A stretch of 64,000 bases of DNA from Halomicronema sp. CCY15110 (GTDB lineage: Bacteria; Cyanobacteriota; Cyanobacteriia; Phormidesmidales; Phormidesmidaceae). Both the position numbers and the translations under genes were made by a program. The notes below the pieces were generated by a model. It made no database searches. It was not told the origin of the DNA and saw only the letters and a program-made list of their open reading frames with translations. Numbering within the stretch: position 1 is the stretch's first letter; each line of letters begins with the position of its first letter. Location: the NCBI RefSeq assembly GCF_016888165.1, contig NZ_JACSWC010000437.1, positions 33,278-97,277 of the forward strand, written 5' to 3'. This document shows, piece by piece, positions 18,756 through 28,361 of the stretch.

Positions 18756-19196
18756 ATGCAAAAATCTGCGTGTCTGGTCGTTGATAGTCGGTTAGAGACC
18801 CTAAATCATCTTCAGGCTTGGTTTGAGCGCTGGTACTACTCACTAGGGCCAGAATTTAGTTGGGTGCAAGGTAATATTGATCGCCTCAATATCGCCGTTG
18901 CCGAAGGATTCACCAACGCGGTGCGCCATGCCCATGCCCATTTGCCCCTTGAAACTCCGATCAAGATTGAGGTGCAGTTAGTGGGCGATCGCCTCAACAT
19001 TCGCATTTGGGATTATGGTCAGCCCTTTGACCCCAATCAACTACAGGAACCGGAACCCGGTAGCCTGCTATGTCATGGCGGCTACGGCTGGTTTCTCCTG
19101 AGGCGGGCGGTTGATCGCGTCACGTATCGGCGGCAAGGCGAGCAAAACTGCCTCGAAATCACCCAATATCGGCATCAGTCTAGTCCTGTCAGATAA
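18756..19196 (+). CDS. RsbW-type anti-sigma factor / serine kinase
   Basis: A 146-residue GHKL ATPase-fold protein of the HATPase_c_2 group. The N box is AVAEGFTNAVRHAHAH, the G1 box is IRIWDYGQPFDP and the C-terminal G-rich box is GGYGWFLLRRAVDRVTY. Such proteins bind a sigma factor or phosphorylate a STAS-domain antagonist in partner-switching stress regulation. I chose the ATG at 18756 because it gives family length; the frame is open to 18693 but the extra 21 residues are not family-like. No STAS or PP2C partner is in the window. It lies downstream of the petBD terminator, so it needs its own promoter. Confidence 0.85.
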   Translation: MQKSACLVVDSRLETLNHLQAWFERWYYSLGPEFSWVQGNIDRLNIAVAEGFTNAVRHAHAHLPLETPIKIEVQLVGDRLNIRIWDYGQPFDPNQLQEPEPGSLLCHGGYGWFLLRRAVDRVTYRRQGEQNCLEITQYRHQSSPVR

Positions 19197-19475
19197 CCCT
19201 ACCCCAAAAGTGGGAATGCTTTGAGGGGTGGGCACCTAGTGGCGCTCCCTGACTAGGCATAAATCATGGATTAGCCCGCCTAAGGCATTACGGCGAACCC
19301 GGTGCATTGCTGCTCCTACTATGGATGGTTAGGGCGATCGCCGTTGCTGTCTCGTCTAAACTGGTGCTCCCAGACATTGCCTAACTTGGCATCGACCCCA
19401 CCTATTTTGGCAACGGCCTCATCCTGCCTGTGGCGCTTACATTAATCGCTATTGAGACCCCGGTAACCCCACGCT

Positions 19476-20459
19476 ATGAGTAAAACTGCACTGATTACTG
19501 GCTTCACCGGCCAAGACGGTTATTATCTGAGTCAACTGCTCTTACAAAAGGGCTATCAAGTCATTGGTCTGCTGCCACCTGATCGGCAAGATAGCGTCGT
19601 CAAACTCGACGAACTGGCGAATCAAGTTCAGGTGTATACGGTCGATTTACGAGATGCAGCGGCATTAGAGGCCGCCGTAGCGCAACTGCGCCCCCAAGAA
19701 ATCTATAACCTTGCCGCCCCCAGTTTCGTGCCCGACTCTTGGCAAGATCCTCTCGGCACGCTGGACTTGGTGACGGGTACCGCCACCCGGTTGCTGGCCG
19801 CTGTAAGGAATACTGGACTAGCCACTCGGTTTTATCAAGCGAGCAGCTCCGAAATTTTTGGGGCCGTTCAAGAGGCACCGCAATCCGTCGCGACGCCTTT
19901 TCGACCGAAAAATCCCTATGGGGCAGCCAAGCTACACGCCCACTGGACGATGACCCACCATCGCGAACAGTACAACCTGTTTGCCTGTAGCGGTATTCTG
20001 TACAACCATGAGTCGCCGCGACGGCCGCCACAGTTTGTCACCCGTAAGGTGACGCTGGCCGCAGCGGGCATCAAGCTCGGACTCATGGATCGCCTCTCGA
20101 TGGGCAACCTGGAAGCCAGACGCGATTGGGGCTTTGCCGGTGACTATGTAGAAGCCATGTGGCGGATGCTACAGGCCGATACCCCACGGGACTATGTCAT
20201 TGGCACTGGCATCTTGCATTCGGTTCAAGATTTGGTCGATTTTGCATTTAGCAGCGTTGATTTAGATTGGCAGAAATATGTCGAAGTGAGTACAGATTTG
20301 CTCAGACGTGACGAGCACTTTCAACTGGTGGCTGACCCAACCAATGCCAAGCGTGATTTGCAGTGGTCACCCCAAGTGACATTTGAGCAACTGATTGAGC
20401 ACATGGTACAGGCCGATTTGCAACGCTTGCAGTCGGGGCAGGTCGTGCTTTCTCACTAA
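19476..20459 (+). CDS. gmd: GDP-mannose 4,6-dehydratase
   Basis: A 327-residue short-chain dehydrogenase of the extended type. It turns GDP-mannose into GDP-4-keto-6-deoxymannose, the precursor of GDP-fucose, GDP-rhamnose and related sugars. The NADP-binding motif is TGFTGQDGYYLSQLLL, the catalytic region has SSSEIFG and the YxxxK pair is YGAAK. GILYNHESPRRPPQFVTRKVT is a hallmark of GMD, as is RRDWGFAGDYVEAMW. The glycosyltransferase gene starts 28 bases after its stop, so the two likely feed one surface polysaccharide or glycan pathway. Confidence 0.93.
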   Translation: MSKTALITGFTGQDGYYLSQLLLQKGYQVIGLLPPDRQDSVVKLDELANQVQVYTVDLRDAAALEAAVAQLRPQEIYNLAAPSFVPDSWQDPLGTLDLVTGTATRLLAAVRNTGLATRFYQASSSEIFGAVQEAPQSVATPFRPKNPYGAAKLHAHWTMTHHREQYNLFACSGILYNHESPRRPPQFVTRKVTLAAAGIKLGLMDRLSMGNLEARRDWGFAGDYVEAMWRMLQADTPRDYVIGTGILHSVQDLVDFAFSSVDLDWQKYVEVSTDLLRRDEHFQLVADPTNAKRDLQWSPQVTFEQLIEHMVQADLQRLQSGQVVLSH

Positions 20460-20486
20460 TCTTTACTGGGCCATGGGGAGGTCGTT

Positions 20487-21614
20487 TTGCACGGGCAAGA
20501 TAGCAAAGTTGGGTTTGTCTTTTTAAGTGTCTTCTCGGTGGAGGGGGGCATTCAATCCTATGTGAAGGATATTTTGCGGGCATATGCCGCCTGCCCTGAA
20601 ACCCCACCCGCCGATGTTTTTTTGCTCCGAGATCAGGCGTCTGATCCGAATCCTTTTGCCAATGAGCCTAAATTTACCTTCCACTACGCGGGGGCCGCTA
20701 CGGGTAATTTAGGTCGGCTACTGTTGACCTGGCAGTTGGTGAAAAGTTTGTGGCGAGCCCCATATGCTCGCCTGATTGGCGGTCACGTTTTGCTGGGGCC
20801 GCTCTTGCAACCGTTGTGTCAGTGGTTTAACACCTCTCTCACGATGATGACCTACGGCAAAGAAGTCTGGGAACCGGTTGCCCCCCGCCAGCTGAAGGCC
20901 CTGCAACAAGCCCAAAGCATTTGGACCATCAGCCGCTATAGCCGCGATCTGGCTTGCGCGGCCAATGGTCTCGCGGCGGCGAAGTTTCACATGCTGCCGT
21001 GTGTCGTAAATGGGGAGGTATTTAGCCCCGGTTCGCCGCCACCGGAACTCGTTGAGCAATATGGCTTAGCTGGGAGTCGGGTGCTGATGACGGTGGCGCG
21101 GCTATGGTCAGGGGATATCTATAAGGGGGTAGATGTCACCATTCGGGCGTTGCCCAAAATTCTCAGCCAGTTTCCAGATGTAAAGTATTTGGTGGTGGGT
21201 CGCGGCGATGATCAGCCCCGGTTAGCCCAGTTGGCGCAGGACTTGGGAGTGGCTGAGCGGGTTGTATTTGCAGGGTTTGTGCCGGATGATTGGTTAGTGG
21301 CACATTACCGTTTGGCGGATGCCTATGTGATGCCGTCTCGGGAGGGGTTTGGCATCGTGTATTTAGAAGCGATGGCCTGTGGGGTGCCGACAGTGTCGGG
21401 AGATGATGATGGCTCGGCTGATCCGCTGCAAGATGGTCGGGTGGGCTGGCGAGTACCCTATCGTGATTCGGCAGCGGTTGCTGCCGCCTGTATTGAGCTG
21501 CTGCAAGGTGGAGATCAGCGGTGTGATGGTGGGTGGTTGCGGCAACAAACGCTGGAGCAGTTTAGCCCGGCTAGTTTGCAGCGATCGCTAGAGCAAGTTT
21601 TGACCAGCCCTTGA
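20487..21614 (+). CDS. family 4 glycosyltransferase
   Basis: A 375-residue GT-B fold glycosyltransferase. The N-terminal domain has an acceptor-side glycine loop (VFSVEGGIQSYVKDILRAY). The C-terminal domain has the nucleotide-sugar site with the EX7E motif (SREGFGIVYLEAMACGVPTV). The only start that fits is a TTG at 20487 preceded by GGGGAGG at a spacing of five; no in-frame ATG or GTG is nearby. It sits just behind gmd and may transfer a GDP-linked deoxysugar or mannose to an extracellular glycan. Acceptor and donor are not predictable. Confidence 0.88.
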   Translation: MHGQDSKVGFVFLSVFSVEGGIQSYVKDILRAYAACPETPPADVFLLRDQASDPNPFANEPKFTFHYAGAATGNLGRLLLTWQLVKSLWRAPYARLIGGHVLLGPLLQPLCQWFNTSLTMMTYGKEVWEPVAPRQLKALQQAQSIWTISRYSRDLACAANGLAAAKFHMLPCVVNGEVFSPGSPPPELVEQYGLAGSRVLMTVARLWSGDIYKGVDVTIRALPKILSQFPDVKYLVVGRGDDQPRLAQLAQDLGVAERVVFAGFVPDDWLVAHYRLADAYVMPSREGFGIVYLEAMACGVPTVSGDDDGSADPLQDGRVGWRVPYRDSAAVAAACIELLQGGDQRCDGGWLRQQTLEQFSPASLQRSLEQVLTSP

Positions 21615-21781
21615 GAACCATGGCGCGTCGGTTCATCCTCACAGGTGTGGTTCGTCTGGATAGCGGCGATCCGATGGGCGGGCGATCGCCGCGTCGATTA
21701 CAACTTTATTTGAATTAAGCCCAATTTATTCCGTTCTGACTGGGCACATTGTGAGAGCAAGGACCTGGCGGTTTTCCGTTT

Positions 21782-23365
21782 ATGAAAGGGATCTCTCAGC
21801 AATCAGTGGAAAATAAGGTCGAGGGGCAATCGATGACTGCGATCGATAATGAACCCCTCTACAAAAAAATCGTGCGCGTGAAAACGCTGCACCAAAACTT
21901 GGCGGAGCAAGCCGCTCCTGTTTCTATTGATCATGCCCGGGAAGCGGCCAAGCTGTTTCGCCTGACGAAACAGATCCGCAATTCCCTAGACCTGGAGACG
22001 ATTCTTCAAACGACTGTTGATGAAGTGCAGAAGCTGCTACACAATGACTGCTGCTATTTTTTATGGCGGTTAGAAAGCGGCGATCGCGACACTTTAGCCA
22101 TCACCCATGAAGCCAAATCACCCAACTGCAAGAGTCGGTTGGGTGACTTACCGGATGACCATGCTGAGGGCTTGTCGGAGGCGATCATCCGGCGACAGAT
22201 CGTCCGCATTGACGATCTCAATAACAGTTTTGAAACGTCCCCAGAGTTCTACGCTTTCTTCCAGCAGTTGAGTATTCAAGCGGCCTTGGTGCTACCGTTG
22301 GAAACCCACTCAGGTCAAACCGGAGCCTTATTTTGCGCTCAGTGTCACGGCGTCAGAATCTGGTCAGATACGGAAGTCGAACTGTTGCAAGCGCTGGCCG
22401 ACCAAGTCGCTATTTCGATTGATCAAGCTGAATTATTAGCTCGCGCCCGCGCGACCGCCATGGCGGCGCAAACCCAAGCCCAACAGGTCTCAGAAGCCCT
22501 GCAAAAGTTGCAGCAAACCCAGGCTCAACTCGTCCAGCACGAAAAAATGTCGAGCCTGGGGCAACTGGTGGCGGGTGTGGCCCACGAAATCAATAATCCC
22601 ATCAATTTTATTGATGGCAATATCGAACCCGCTACCGATTACATCAAAGACCTACTGGAGCTCATCGAGCTGTATCAGACCACCTATCCGGAGGCGAGCG
22701 AGCAAATTCGCCAAAAAGAAGCCGAGATTGACTTGGACTTTATGGTCGAAGATCTGCTCAAGGTGCTGTCGTCGATGAAGCTCGGCACCAGTCGGATCAA
22801 GCAGATCGTCTTATCACTGCGGAATTTTTCTCGCCTCGACGAAGCGGAGATTAAACCTGTCGATTTACATGAAGGGCTGGATAATACGCTGGTGATCCTC
22901 AAAAGTCGCTTACGAGGCGGCAATCACCAAGACTCGGTTCAGGTGACTCGCCAATATACTTCGTTGCCCTTGATTGAATGCCATGCCGGCCAAATCAATC
23001 AAGTGTTTATGAATATTTTGAGTAATGCGATCGATGCCTTGGAAACCACTGCCCACCCGCAAATCAAAATTGAGACGCGGCTGGTTGAGCAGTCTGAGGT
23101 CGATGCGCCTGGGGCCGACCAGCCCGAACTGCCTTATGTCGAAGTGCGGATTCGCGATAATGGCCCCGGCATGGATAAAGCGGTTAAGCGTAAGATCTTT
23201 GATCCGTTTTACACGACGAAACCAGTGGGTAAAGGCACTGGGCTGGGGATGTCGATCAGCTATCAAATTATCGTGGAAAAGCACCACGGCACGTTGCAAT
23301 GTGTCTCTGAAGTGGGTGAAGGAGCAGAATTCATTGTGCGAATTCCGGTGCAGGTTACCGAATAA
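21782..23365 (+). CDS. GAF-domain sensor histidine kinase
   Basis: A 527-residue cytoplasmic kinase without membrane helices. A GAF domain covers about residues 65-220 and a glutamine-rich coiled coil about 222-255. The phospho-acceptor His268 is in the H box VAGVAHEINNPINFIDGN, and a HATPase_c domain follows with an N box at QVFMNILSNAIDAL and G boxes at IRDNGPGM and GKGTGLGMSISYQI. A second ATG at 21833 has a better Shine-Dalgarno (GAGGGG, spacing about eight), so the true protein may be 510 residues. The response regulator gene follows after 45 bases. It may feed the chemosensory cluster downstream or act alone. Confidence 0.9.
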   Translation: MKGISQQSVENKVEGQSMTAIDNEPLYKKIVRVKTLHQNLAEQAAPVSIDHAREAAKLFRLTKQIRNSLDLETILQTTVDEVQKLLHNDCCYFLWRLESGDRDTLAITHEAKSPNCKSRLGDLPDDHAEGLSEAIIRRQIVRIDDLNNSFETSPEFYAFFQQLSIQAALVLPLETHSGQTGALFCAQCHGVRIWSDTEVELLQALADQVAISIDQAELLARARATAMAAQTQAQQVSEALQKLQQTQAQLVQHEKMSSLGQLVAGVAHEINNPINFIDGNIEPATDYIKDLLELIELYQTTYPEASEQIRQKEAEIDLDFMVEDLLKVLSSMKLGTSRIKQIVLSLRNFSRLDEAEIKPVDLHEGLDNTLVILKSRLRGGNHQDSVQVTRQYTSLPLIECHAGQINQVFMNILSNAIDALETTAHPQIKIETRLVEQSEVDAPGADQPELPYVEVRIRDNGPGMDKAVKRKIFDPFYTTKPVGKGTGLGMSISYQIIVEKHHGTLQCVSEVGEGAEFIVRIPVQVTE

Positions 23366-23410
23366 TTGCCCACCAATTACCATCAATTACCGATCCAAGG
23401 GGTAAAGGCC

Positions 23411-23794
23411 ATGTCTGCCACCACGTCATCGATGCTTACGATTCTGTCAATTGATGACAGCACGGTCATGCAGCAATTGATCAAGCAAACGCTGTCGGCA
23501 GAATATCGAGTGCTGCTGTGCAATAGTGCGATTCAAGCGTTGGCGCTGATTAATCAAGAACCGATCGCTGTTGTGCTGCTAGATGTCTCTATGCCAGAGA
23601 TGGATGGGCTCGATTTTTGTCGCACTGTGCGGAGCATCCCCAAGTTTCAAGATTTGCCCATCGTCATGGTGACTGGGCGAGATGGCAATCTCGACAAGTT
23701 GCAGGGGCGACTAGCAGGGGCGACGGAATACCTGACCAAGCCCTTTGATACAGAACAGTTGAAGGTGATTTTGCGTAAACTTACGGCCGCCTGA
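23411..23794 (+). CDS. single-domain response regulator, CheY-like
   Basis: A 127-residue receiver domain without an output domain. The acidic pair is in ILSIDDSTVM, the phospho-acceptor Asp58 is in VVLLDVSMPEMDG, the switch Thr is in VMVTGRDG and the conserved Lys is in YLTKPFD. I chose the ATG at 23411 because it begins just before the receiver fold. It is probably the partner of the kinase gene 45 bases upstream. It could equally be the diffusible output of the chemosensory genes further on, which lack any other CheY. Confidence 0.88.
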   Translation: MSATTSSMLTILSIDDSTVMQQLIKQTLSAEYRVLLCNSAIQALALINQEPIAVVLLDVSMPEMDGLDFCRTVRSIPKFQDLPIVMVTGRDGNLDKLQGRLAGATEYLTKPFDTEQLKVILRKLTAA

Positions 23795-24436
23795 GTCTGC
23801 CGCCCCAAGGCTCCGGTGGCGGCTTGCCGTTGAGAGTGATGAGGCGGGCGATGTTGTCGACTAGAAAGGGGCGATGGGGCTCTGCGGGCAAGAGTCTGGG
23901 GAATCCTGTCACGGGGATGGCGTCTATCAATGGCTGGGCGCGCGCGATCGCCATTGTTTCGCCCGGCTCCTTCATGCAGTTCTCTATCGGGACGGCGTTG
24001 AATGGGGGCAGGGTGATGGATAAAAACGTTCAGCCATTTTTTTCGACTCTTTGAACTATGCCGATGACAGCGGTTCTCTGCTGGATGAGGTGCGAATTGG
24101 GCGCTGAGACTTCCGAATCGCCAAGATTTCAAGGCTTTCACGGTACCTCATGACAACAGGAACTACTGTCGTCCCTCCAGATTGAAAAATGTTGTCTTTT
24201 AGGTCGATACGTAACAGTTTCGTGAGGGGTCAGACCCCCAGGGAATGCTACGTATAGCCCCCCAGGGCAATCTTGAGCCATCTGAGCTCTTCCCACAGCT
24301 TGCATAGCCAAGGTGGATGGTCGTTATCGAGCAGGGGGTGGGCCGAGGTCGCTGCCATTGTCCCGTTCGGCCTTAACGTTGTCCCAACATCTGTATGCCA
24401 GCCACATCGGTCACGCATTACAGGGAGCATTACCCC
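23795..24436. other. intergenic region, one doubtful small frame
   Basis: This 642-base gap separates the response regulator and pentapeptide genes. On the minus strand at 23781-23975 there is a 64-residue frame whose middle, RPFLVDNIARLITLNG, looks protein-like, but I know no family for it and see no good ribosome site. A short 7-base inverted repeat, ATACGTA/TACGTAT, lies at 24207-24255. Nothing else is recognised. Confidence 0.35.
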
Positions 24437-25252
24437 ATGGCGAGTGAATTTCAAGTCAGTTTGATTAACCAAGGCGTTTCGATCTGGAATCAGTGGCGGA
24501 CGGAAAATCCCGGCATTAAACCAGACTTGCAAGGCGCAGACTTGAGTCAACGAGATTTAAGTACTGGTGACTTCTCGGGCAGCAATTTTTATGAGGCGAA
24601 TTTGCGCGACACCCACTTTTGTCACTGCAACTTCACCGGGGCCAGTCTGTACCGGACGGATATGTGCATGGCTAACTTGATGGGAGCCAACTTGAGCTAT
24701 GCCGACTTCTATAAAACCAGTTTATACACAGCGAATTTGACTCAGGCTAATCTGCGATATGCCCATTTATATCGGGCCGATTTGCGCGAAGCGTTACTTC
24801 AAGAAACAGATTTGGCGGAGGCCAATCTTTATGAAGTGGATATGCGCGAGGCGATCATGCCAGCAGCGAGTTTGGTGCGCTCGACCTTTTATTACTCTAA
24901 TCTCAGTCGAGCCGATCTCACCGGGGCAAATTTGAGTGTGGCAAGTTTGATGGGGGCGGTGATGGAAAATGCCCAAATGAGCCGAGCTAGTTGTGTGGGC
25001 ACTAACCTGTATCGCGCTAAATTGAAGGCGGCAAATTTGGCGGAAGCGGATCTCCGCGAAGCGGTGTTACGGATGGCGGATCTGAGCTATGCCAATTTGG
25101 AAAATGCCAATTTATTTCGCGCCAATTTGGCCGAAGCTTGTTTGGATTATGCGCAATTGGGGGGCGCAAATTTCAAGAAAACGAACCTCTGGCATGTCAA
25201 TTTAGGACATTTGATTTTGTCTGATCCAAGTCTTGGGCCAGCGTTTGCGTAG
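24437..25252 (+). CDS. pentapeptide-repeat protein
   Basis: A 271-residue protein. After about 35 non-repetitive residues (ASEFQVSLINQGVSIWNQWR) almost the whole chain is A(D/N)LxX pentapeptides from about residue 36 to 255, predicted to fold as a quadrilateral beta-helix. There is no membrane helix, kinase or protease domain. The start at 24437 has GGGAG nine bases upstream; the frame is open to 24395 without family sequence. It ends 21 bases before the CheR gene and is probably co-transcribed with the chemosensory genes, so it could be a scaffold or partner protein there. Direct function is unknown. Confidence 0.88.
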   Translation: MASEFQVSLINQGVSIWNQWRTENPGIKPDLQGADLSQRDLSTGDFSGSNFYEANLRDTHFCHCNFTGASLYRTDMCMANLMGANLSYADFYKTSLYTANLTQANLRYAHLYRADLREALLQETDLAEANLYEVDMREAIMPAASLVRSTFYYSNLSRADLTGANLSVASLMGAVMENAQMSRASCVGTNLYRAKLKAANLAEADLREAVLRMADLSYANLENANLFRANLAEACLDYAQLGGANFKKTNLWHVNLGHLILSDPSLGPAFA

Positions 25253-25273
25253 TCACTATCAGGGGAAAGTGCG

Positions 25274-26923
25274 ATGGAGAGCCTGAGCCTCAAACGAATT
25301 GCGGGATTGATTACCGCGAATGTGGGACTGCGGATGCGGGACACGGATTTGCCGCATTTGGCGGAGGTGTTGCGGCAGCGGCTGAAGACTTGTGGCTGCC
25401 GAGATTTAGACGCTTACTATGAGTTGTTGGTGTGCGATCGCGCCAGTCCGGCTTGGCGATCGCAATCCATGGGTCTGGCGGACGCCTCAGGATTGCCGCC
25501 CTCGGAGTGGCATCATTTATTGACGCAACTCACGATCAACGAAAGCTATTTTTTTCGCGATCGCAATCAATTTCAGCTCATTGCCCAGCGGCTATTGCCT
25601 GAAATCATCGCTCGCAAACAGCAGCAACACCGGGCGGCGGCGGACAGGGGGCGACCCCGGCTGCGGATCTGGAGTGCGGGGTGCTCTACCGGTGAGGAGT
25701 TATATTCCATCGCGATCGCCCTGGCGGAACTGAACTTTGCCTGGTCGGAGTGGGATACTCTCCTCATCGGTACCGATATCAGCATGAAAGCGCTGACCAC
25801 GGCCCAGCTAGGACTGTATGGAAATTGGTCGTTTCGGCAAACAGATCCCACCCTCCAGCAAAAGTATTTTCGCCCGCAGCGCCAACTGTTGCGCATCCGC
25901 GAAGATATTCATCAACGGGTGACCTTTCAATACAGCAACTTGGTGCAAGCGCACGATGCCTCGACAAGCACCCTGCTGCAAGAGATAGATCTCATTCTCT
26001 GCCGCAATGTCTTTATTTACTTCGATGACCAAGCGATCGCCCACACCTTGACCAAATTTCGTCATAGCCTGGCCTGCGAAGGCTACCTCATTACGGGCCA
26101 TACGGAGCTGTATGGCCAAGATGTCGGTCAGTTTCAACTCCAGGTCTTTCCCGAATCTTTGGTTTATCAACGACCGCTGGCCGCGCCTTCTTCCGCGGCC
26201 TCCCCAGAGCAGCCGAAACCAGCAGCTCTAGGGGGCCAGCCAAGTCAGATGATGCGCCAACCGTCAGCCCGACCGCTGCCCCAGCGCAGTATCCCGAGTC
26301 CACCATTGCGCTCGCGATCGCAACTACAGTCGCCGCCAGCCAAGGGGCAGCCCATCCCCTCTGCTCGGTCAGCCATGGCGGCTGAGGCAATATCTGAGGC
26401 GGCGATCGCTACGGCCAAAACCAGTTTATTCAATAAAGCTTACGCCCAAGCCATCGTCCAGGCCCAGCAACTCTGCACTCAGGATCCCAACAATTTTGAA
26501 GCTCATGTCATCTTGGCGCGGGCCTATGCCAATACGGGCCAGCATCACCCAGCCAAAGACATTTGCAAACGCGCTCTGAGTCTGCAACCGCTGAATTTGG
26601 ATTTACATTATCTGCTGGCTCAAATTGCGGAAGAAGAAGGTGATTTAGACCTTGCCAAAGAGCATTTGAGGCGCATTATTTATATTGACAACTATGAATT
26701 TCAGGCCTATCTAGATCTGGCTAGTCTCTACCAACAAGAAAGGCGCATTGACCAGGTAGTCAAAATGGAGCGGCTGGCTTTGAAGACCCTGAACTTGTTG
26801 CCAGAAAAGACCATCGTCAATCCCGAGACTGGGGCCACTGTGGCCGATTGGCGACAACATTTAGAAACCAAACTCGCGTTTAACTTGCCAACCTCAGCGT
26901 CTCCTCAGTCGCTGCCAAAGTGA
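25274..26923 (+). CDS. CheR-type methyltransferase with C-terminal TPRs (WspC-like)
   Basis: A 549-residue protein. Residues about 1-80 are the CheR N-terminal helical domain. About 85-290 form the SAM-dependent methyltransferase domain, with LTINESYFFRDRNQF, the SAM site IWSAGCSTGEELYSIAI and LILCRNVFIYFD. A Pro/Ser-rich linker follows (about 300-375), and TPR repeats fill about 385-505 (FEAHVILARAYANTGQHHPAKDICKRAL and following). It would methylate glutamates of the MCP encoded two genes downstream. CheR fused to TPRs is the WspC arrangement of Wsp-type signalling. A 270-base gap separates it from the CheW gene. Confidence 0.92.
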   Translation: MESLSLKRIAGLITANVGLRMRDTDLPHLAEVLRQRLKTCGCRDLDAYYELLVCDRASPAWRSQSMGLADASGLPPSEWHHLLTQLTINESYFFRDRNQFQLIAQRLLPEIIARKQQQHRAAADRGRPRLRIWSAGCSTGEELYSIAIALAELNFAWSEWDTLLIGTDISMKALTTAQLGLYGNWSFRQTDPTLQQKYFRPQRQLLRIREDIHQRVTFQYSNLVQAHDASTSTLLQEIDLILCRNVFIYFDDQAIAHTLTKFRHSLACEGYLITGHTELYGQDVGQFQLQVFPESLVYQRPLAAPSSAASPEQPKPAALGGQPSQMMRQPSARPLPQRSIPSPPLRSRSQLQSPPAKGQPIPSARSAMAAEAISEAAIATAKTSLFNKAYAQAIVQAQQLCTQDPNNFEAHVILARAYANTGQHHPAKDICKRALSLQPLNLDLHYLLAQIAEEEGDLDLAKEHLRRIIYIDNYEFQAYLDLASLYQQERRIDQVVKMERLALKTLNLLPEKTIVNPETGATVADWRQHLETKLAFNLPTSASPQSLPK

Positions 26924-27193
26924 ATCAAGATTAAAAGATTTTATACAGCAGTCACGGCGGATAAAAGCGCGATCGCTGATCTAGTGGCAAAACTCGCTGC
27001 CCATTTACACCCCAAACTCAATAAGTAAAGTTGTTTGCGTAAAATTTGACTTTTGTGTTGATTATCAGCCTTGTTGCTTGGGCGGGGAATGATAGGCCTG
27101 CAAGTGGAGTTCACATTTAATCGACTTCTGGCTCCGAATAAATGCGATCGCATCCTTGCTCATTCCACTGAATTGTTTAGGCCGGTGGGCTTT

Positions 27194-28216
27194 ATGGCAT
27201 ATCAACCCTACCTAATCTTTGGGTTAAACGGTGGTCGCTTTGGCCTTGCAGCGGCAGTCGTGCAGGAACTGTTTCTATTACCGGCGCTAACGCCAATCGC
27301 GGAAGCAACTGCCGAAATGGTTGGCATCCTCAACTTGCGGGGCCACATCATTCCGGTGATTGACCTCAGACAGCGACTCGGTCGATCGCGCCAGCCTTAT
27401 ACGCTCAAACATTCTGTCATCTTAATTAGGCTACATGAGCGATCGGTCGGCGTCATTGTCGATGAGGTCGATAACGTCGAATTTATTGCCGAGTCAGAAC
27501 TCGCGACCGATGTGGAGAGTCACCTCACCACCGATGCCGAGCATGCTGTCACGGCAGGGTTGGCCAAGCATGACTCACAATTAATTACCCTGCTCAATCC
27601 AGAAGCGCTCATGCAGGGGGCATCTACTCGCGCTGGGCTAGCCCAGGCGGAGCCAGTAGCCACAAGTACAGAGGGCAACGAGTTCTTGGCTCCGTTTTCC
27701 GCTGCGGATCAAGTCGTGCTGACAAAACGCGCTGACGCCCTGATGACTCAAAGTGAAAATGAGAGTTGGGTGGGTCAGACGGCCCTCGCCGTCGTCGGTC
27801 TGCAAGGCGAGCGGTTTGCCCTGAACCTGGAAGTCATTCAAGAATTTACGCAAATCTCCCAGGTGACCCCAGTGCCCTGCTGTCCGCCCCACATCGTCGG
27901 CAATATGAACCTGCGGGGCGAGATTTTGACCCTGATTGATATTCGTCAGTTCGTCAATTTGGACACGGCTAGCACTAGCCAGCAGCAGGCCGTCATTGTC
28001 CGGGTTGATGACATTATGGCGGGCATTATTGTGGATGCGGTGTTCGATGTGCTGTATGTGCACCCCGGCGATGTAACAGCGATGCCGACGGCGATTCATG
28101 CTATGGACAACGCTTATATTCGCGGCGTTGTGCGCGACGCCGGCCAAACCATGAGCGTTTTAGATCTGCCCCAACTCCTCACGCACGGTGAGTTGGTGGT
28201 TGACCAAGCCGCTTAG
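27194..28216 (+). CDS. tandem double-CheW coupling protein
   Basis: A 340-residue protein with two CheW domains in one chain. The first covers about 1-145 ([22 protein letters not shown]...[22 protein letters not shown]). The second covers about 190-330 ([21 protein letters not shown]...[20 protein letters not shown]). Both keep the NLRGxIxxxIDLR/IDIRQ core that contacts the kinase and the receptor tip. Wsp systems use two separate CheW proteins; here they are fused. I chose the ATG at 27194 ([10 protein letters not shown]) since upstream residues are not family-like. A strong hairpin lies between this gene and the MCP gene. Confidence 0.9.
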   Translation: MAYQPYLIFGLNGGRFGLAAAVVQELFLLPALTPIAEATAEMVGILNLRGHIIPVIDLRQRLGRSRQPYTLKHSVILIRLHERSVGVIVDEVDNVEFIAESELATDVESHLTTDAEHAVTAGLAKHDSQLITLLNPEALMQGASTRAGLAQAEPVATSTEGNEFLAPFSAADQVVLTKRADALMTQSENESWVGQTALAVVGLQGERFALNLEVIQEFTQISQVTPVPCCPPHIVGNMNLRGEILTLIDIRQFVNLDTASTSQQQAVIVRVDDIMAGIIVDAVFDVLYVHPGDVTAMPTAIHAMDNAYIRGVVRDAGQTMSVLDLPQLLTHGELVVDQAA

Positions 28217-28224
28217 TCCTCAGG

Positions 28225-28266
28225 TGCCGCTGTTGGCAGCGGGTGCTCCAGTTGCCAACAGCGGCA
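28225..28266 (+). promoter_or_regulatory. intercistronic hairpin between cheW and MCP genes
   Basis: A perfect 14-base stem (TGCCGCTGTTGGCA at 28225-28238 with TGCCAACAGCGGCA at 28253-28266) and a 14-base loop begin nine bases after the CheW stop. Flanking CAGG and CCTG can extend it loosely. No T run follows. It could adjust the amounts of CheW and MCP by RNA processing or partial termination. Confidence 0.5.
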
Positions 28267-28361
28267 CTCCACCTGTCTGCCTGACCGGGATGGCCCGCCA
28301 TCCCCCCGCCACAATTTCCTGGTTTGAGTTACTGAGTCCCTATCCTTTAAGGAGAACCGTC

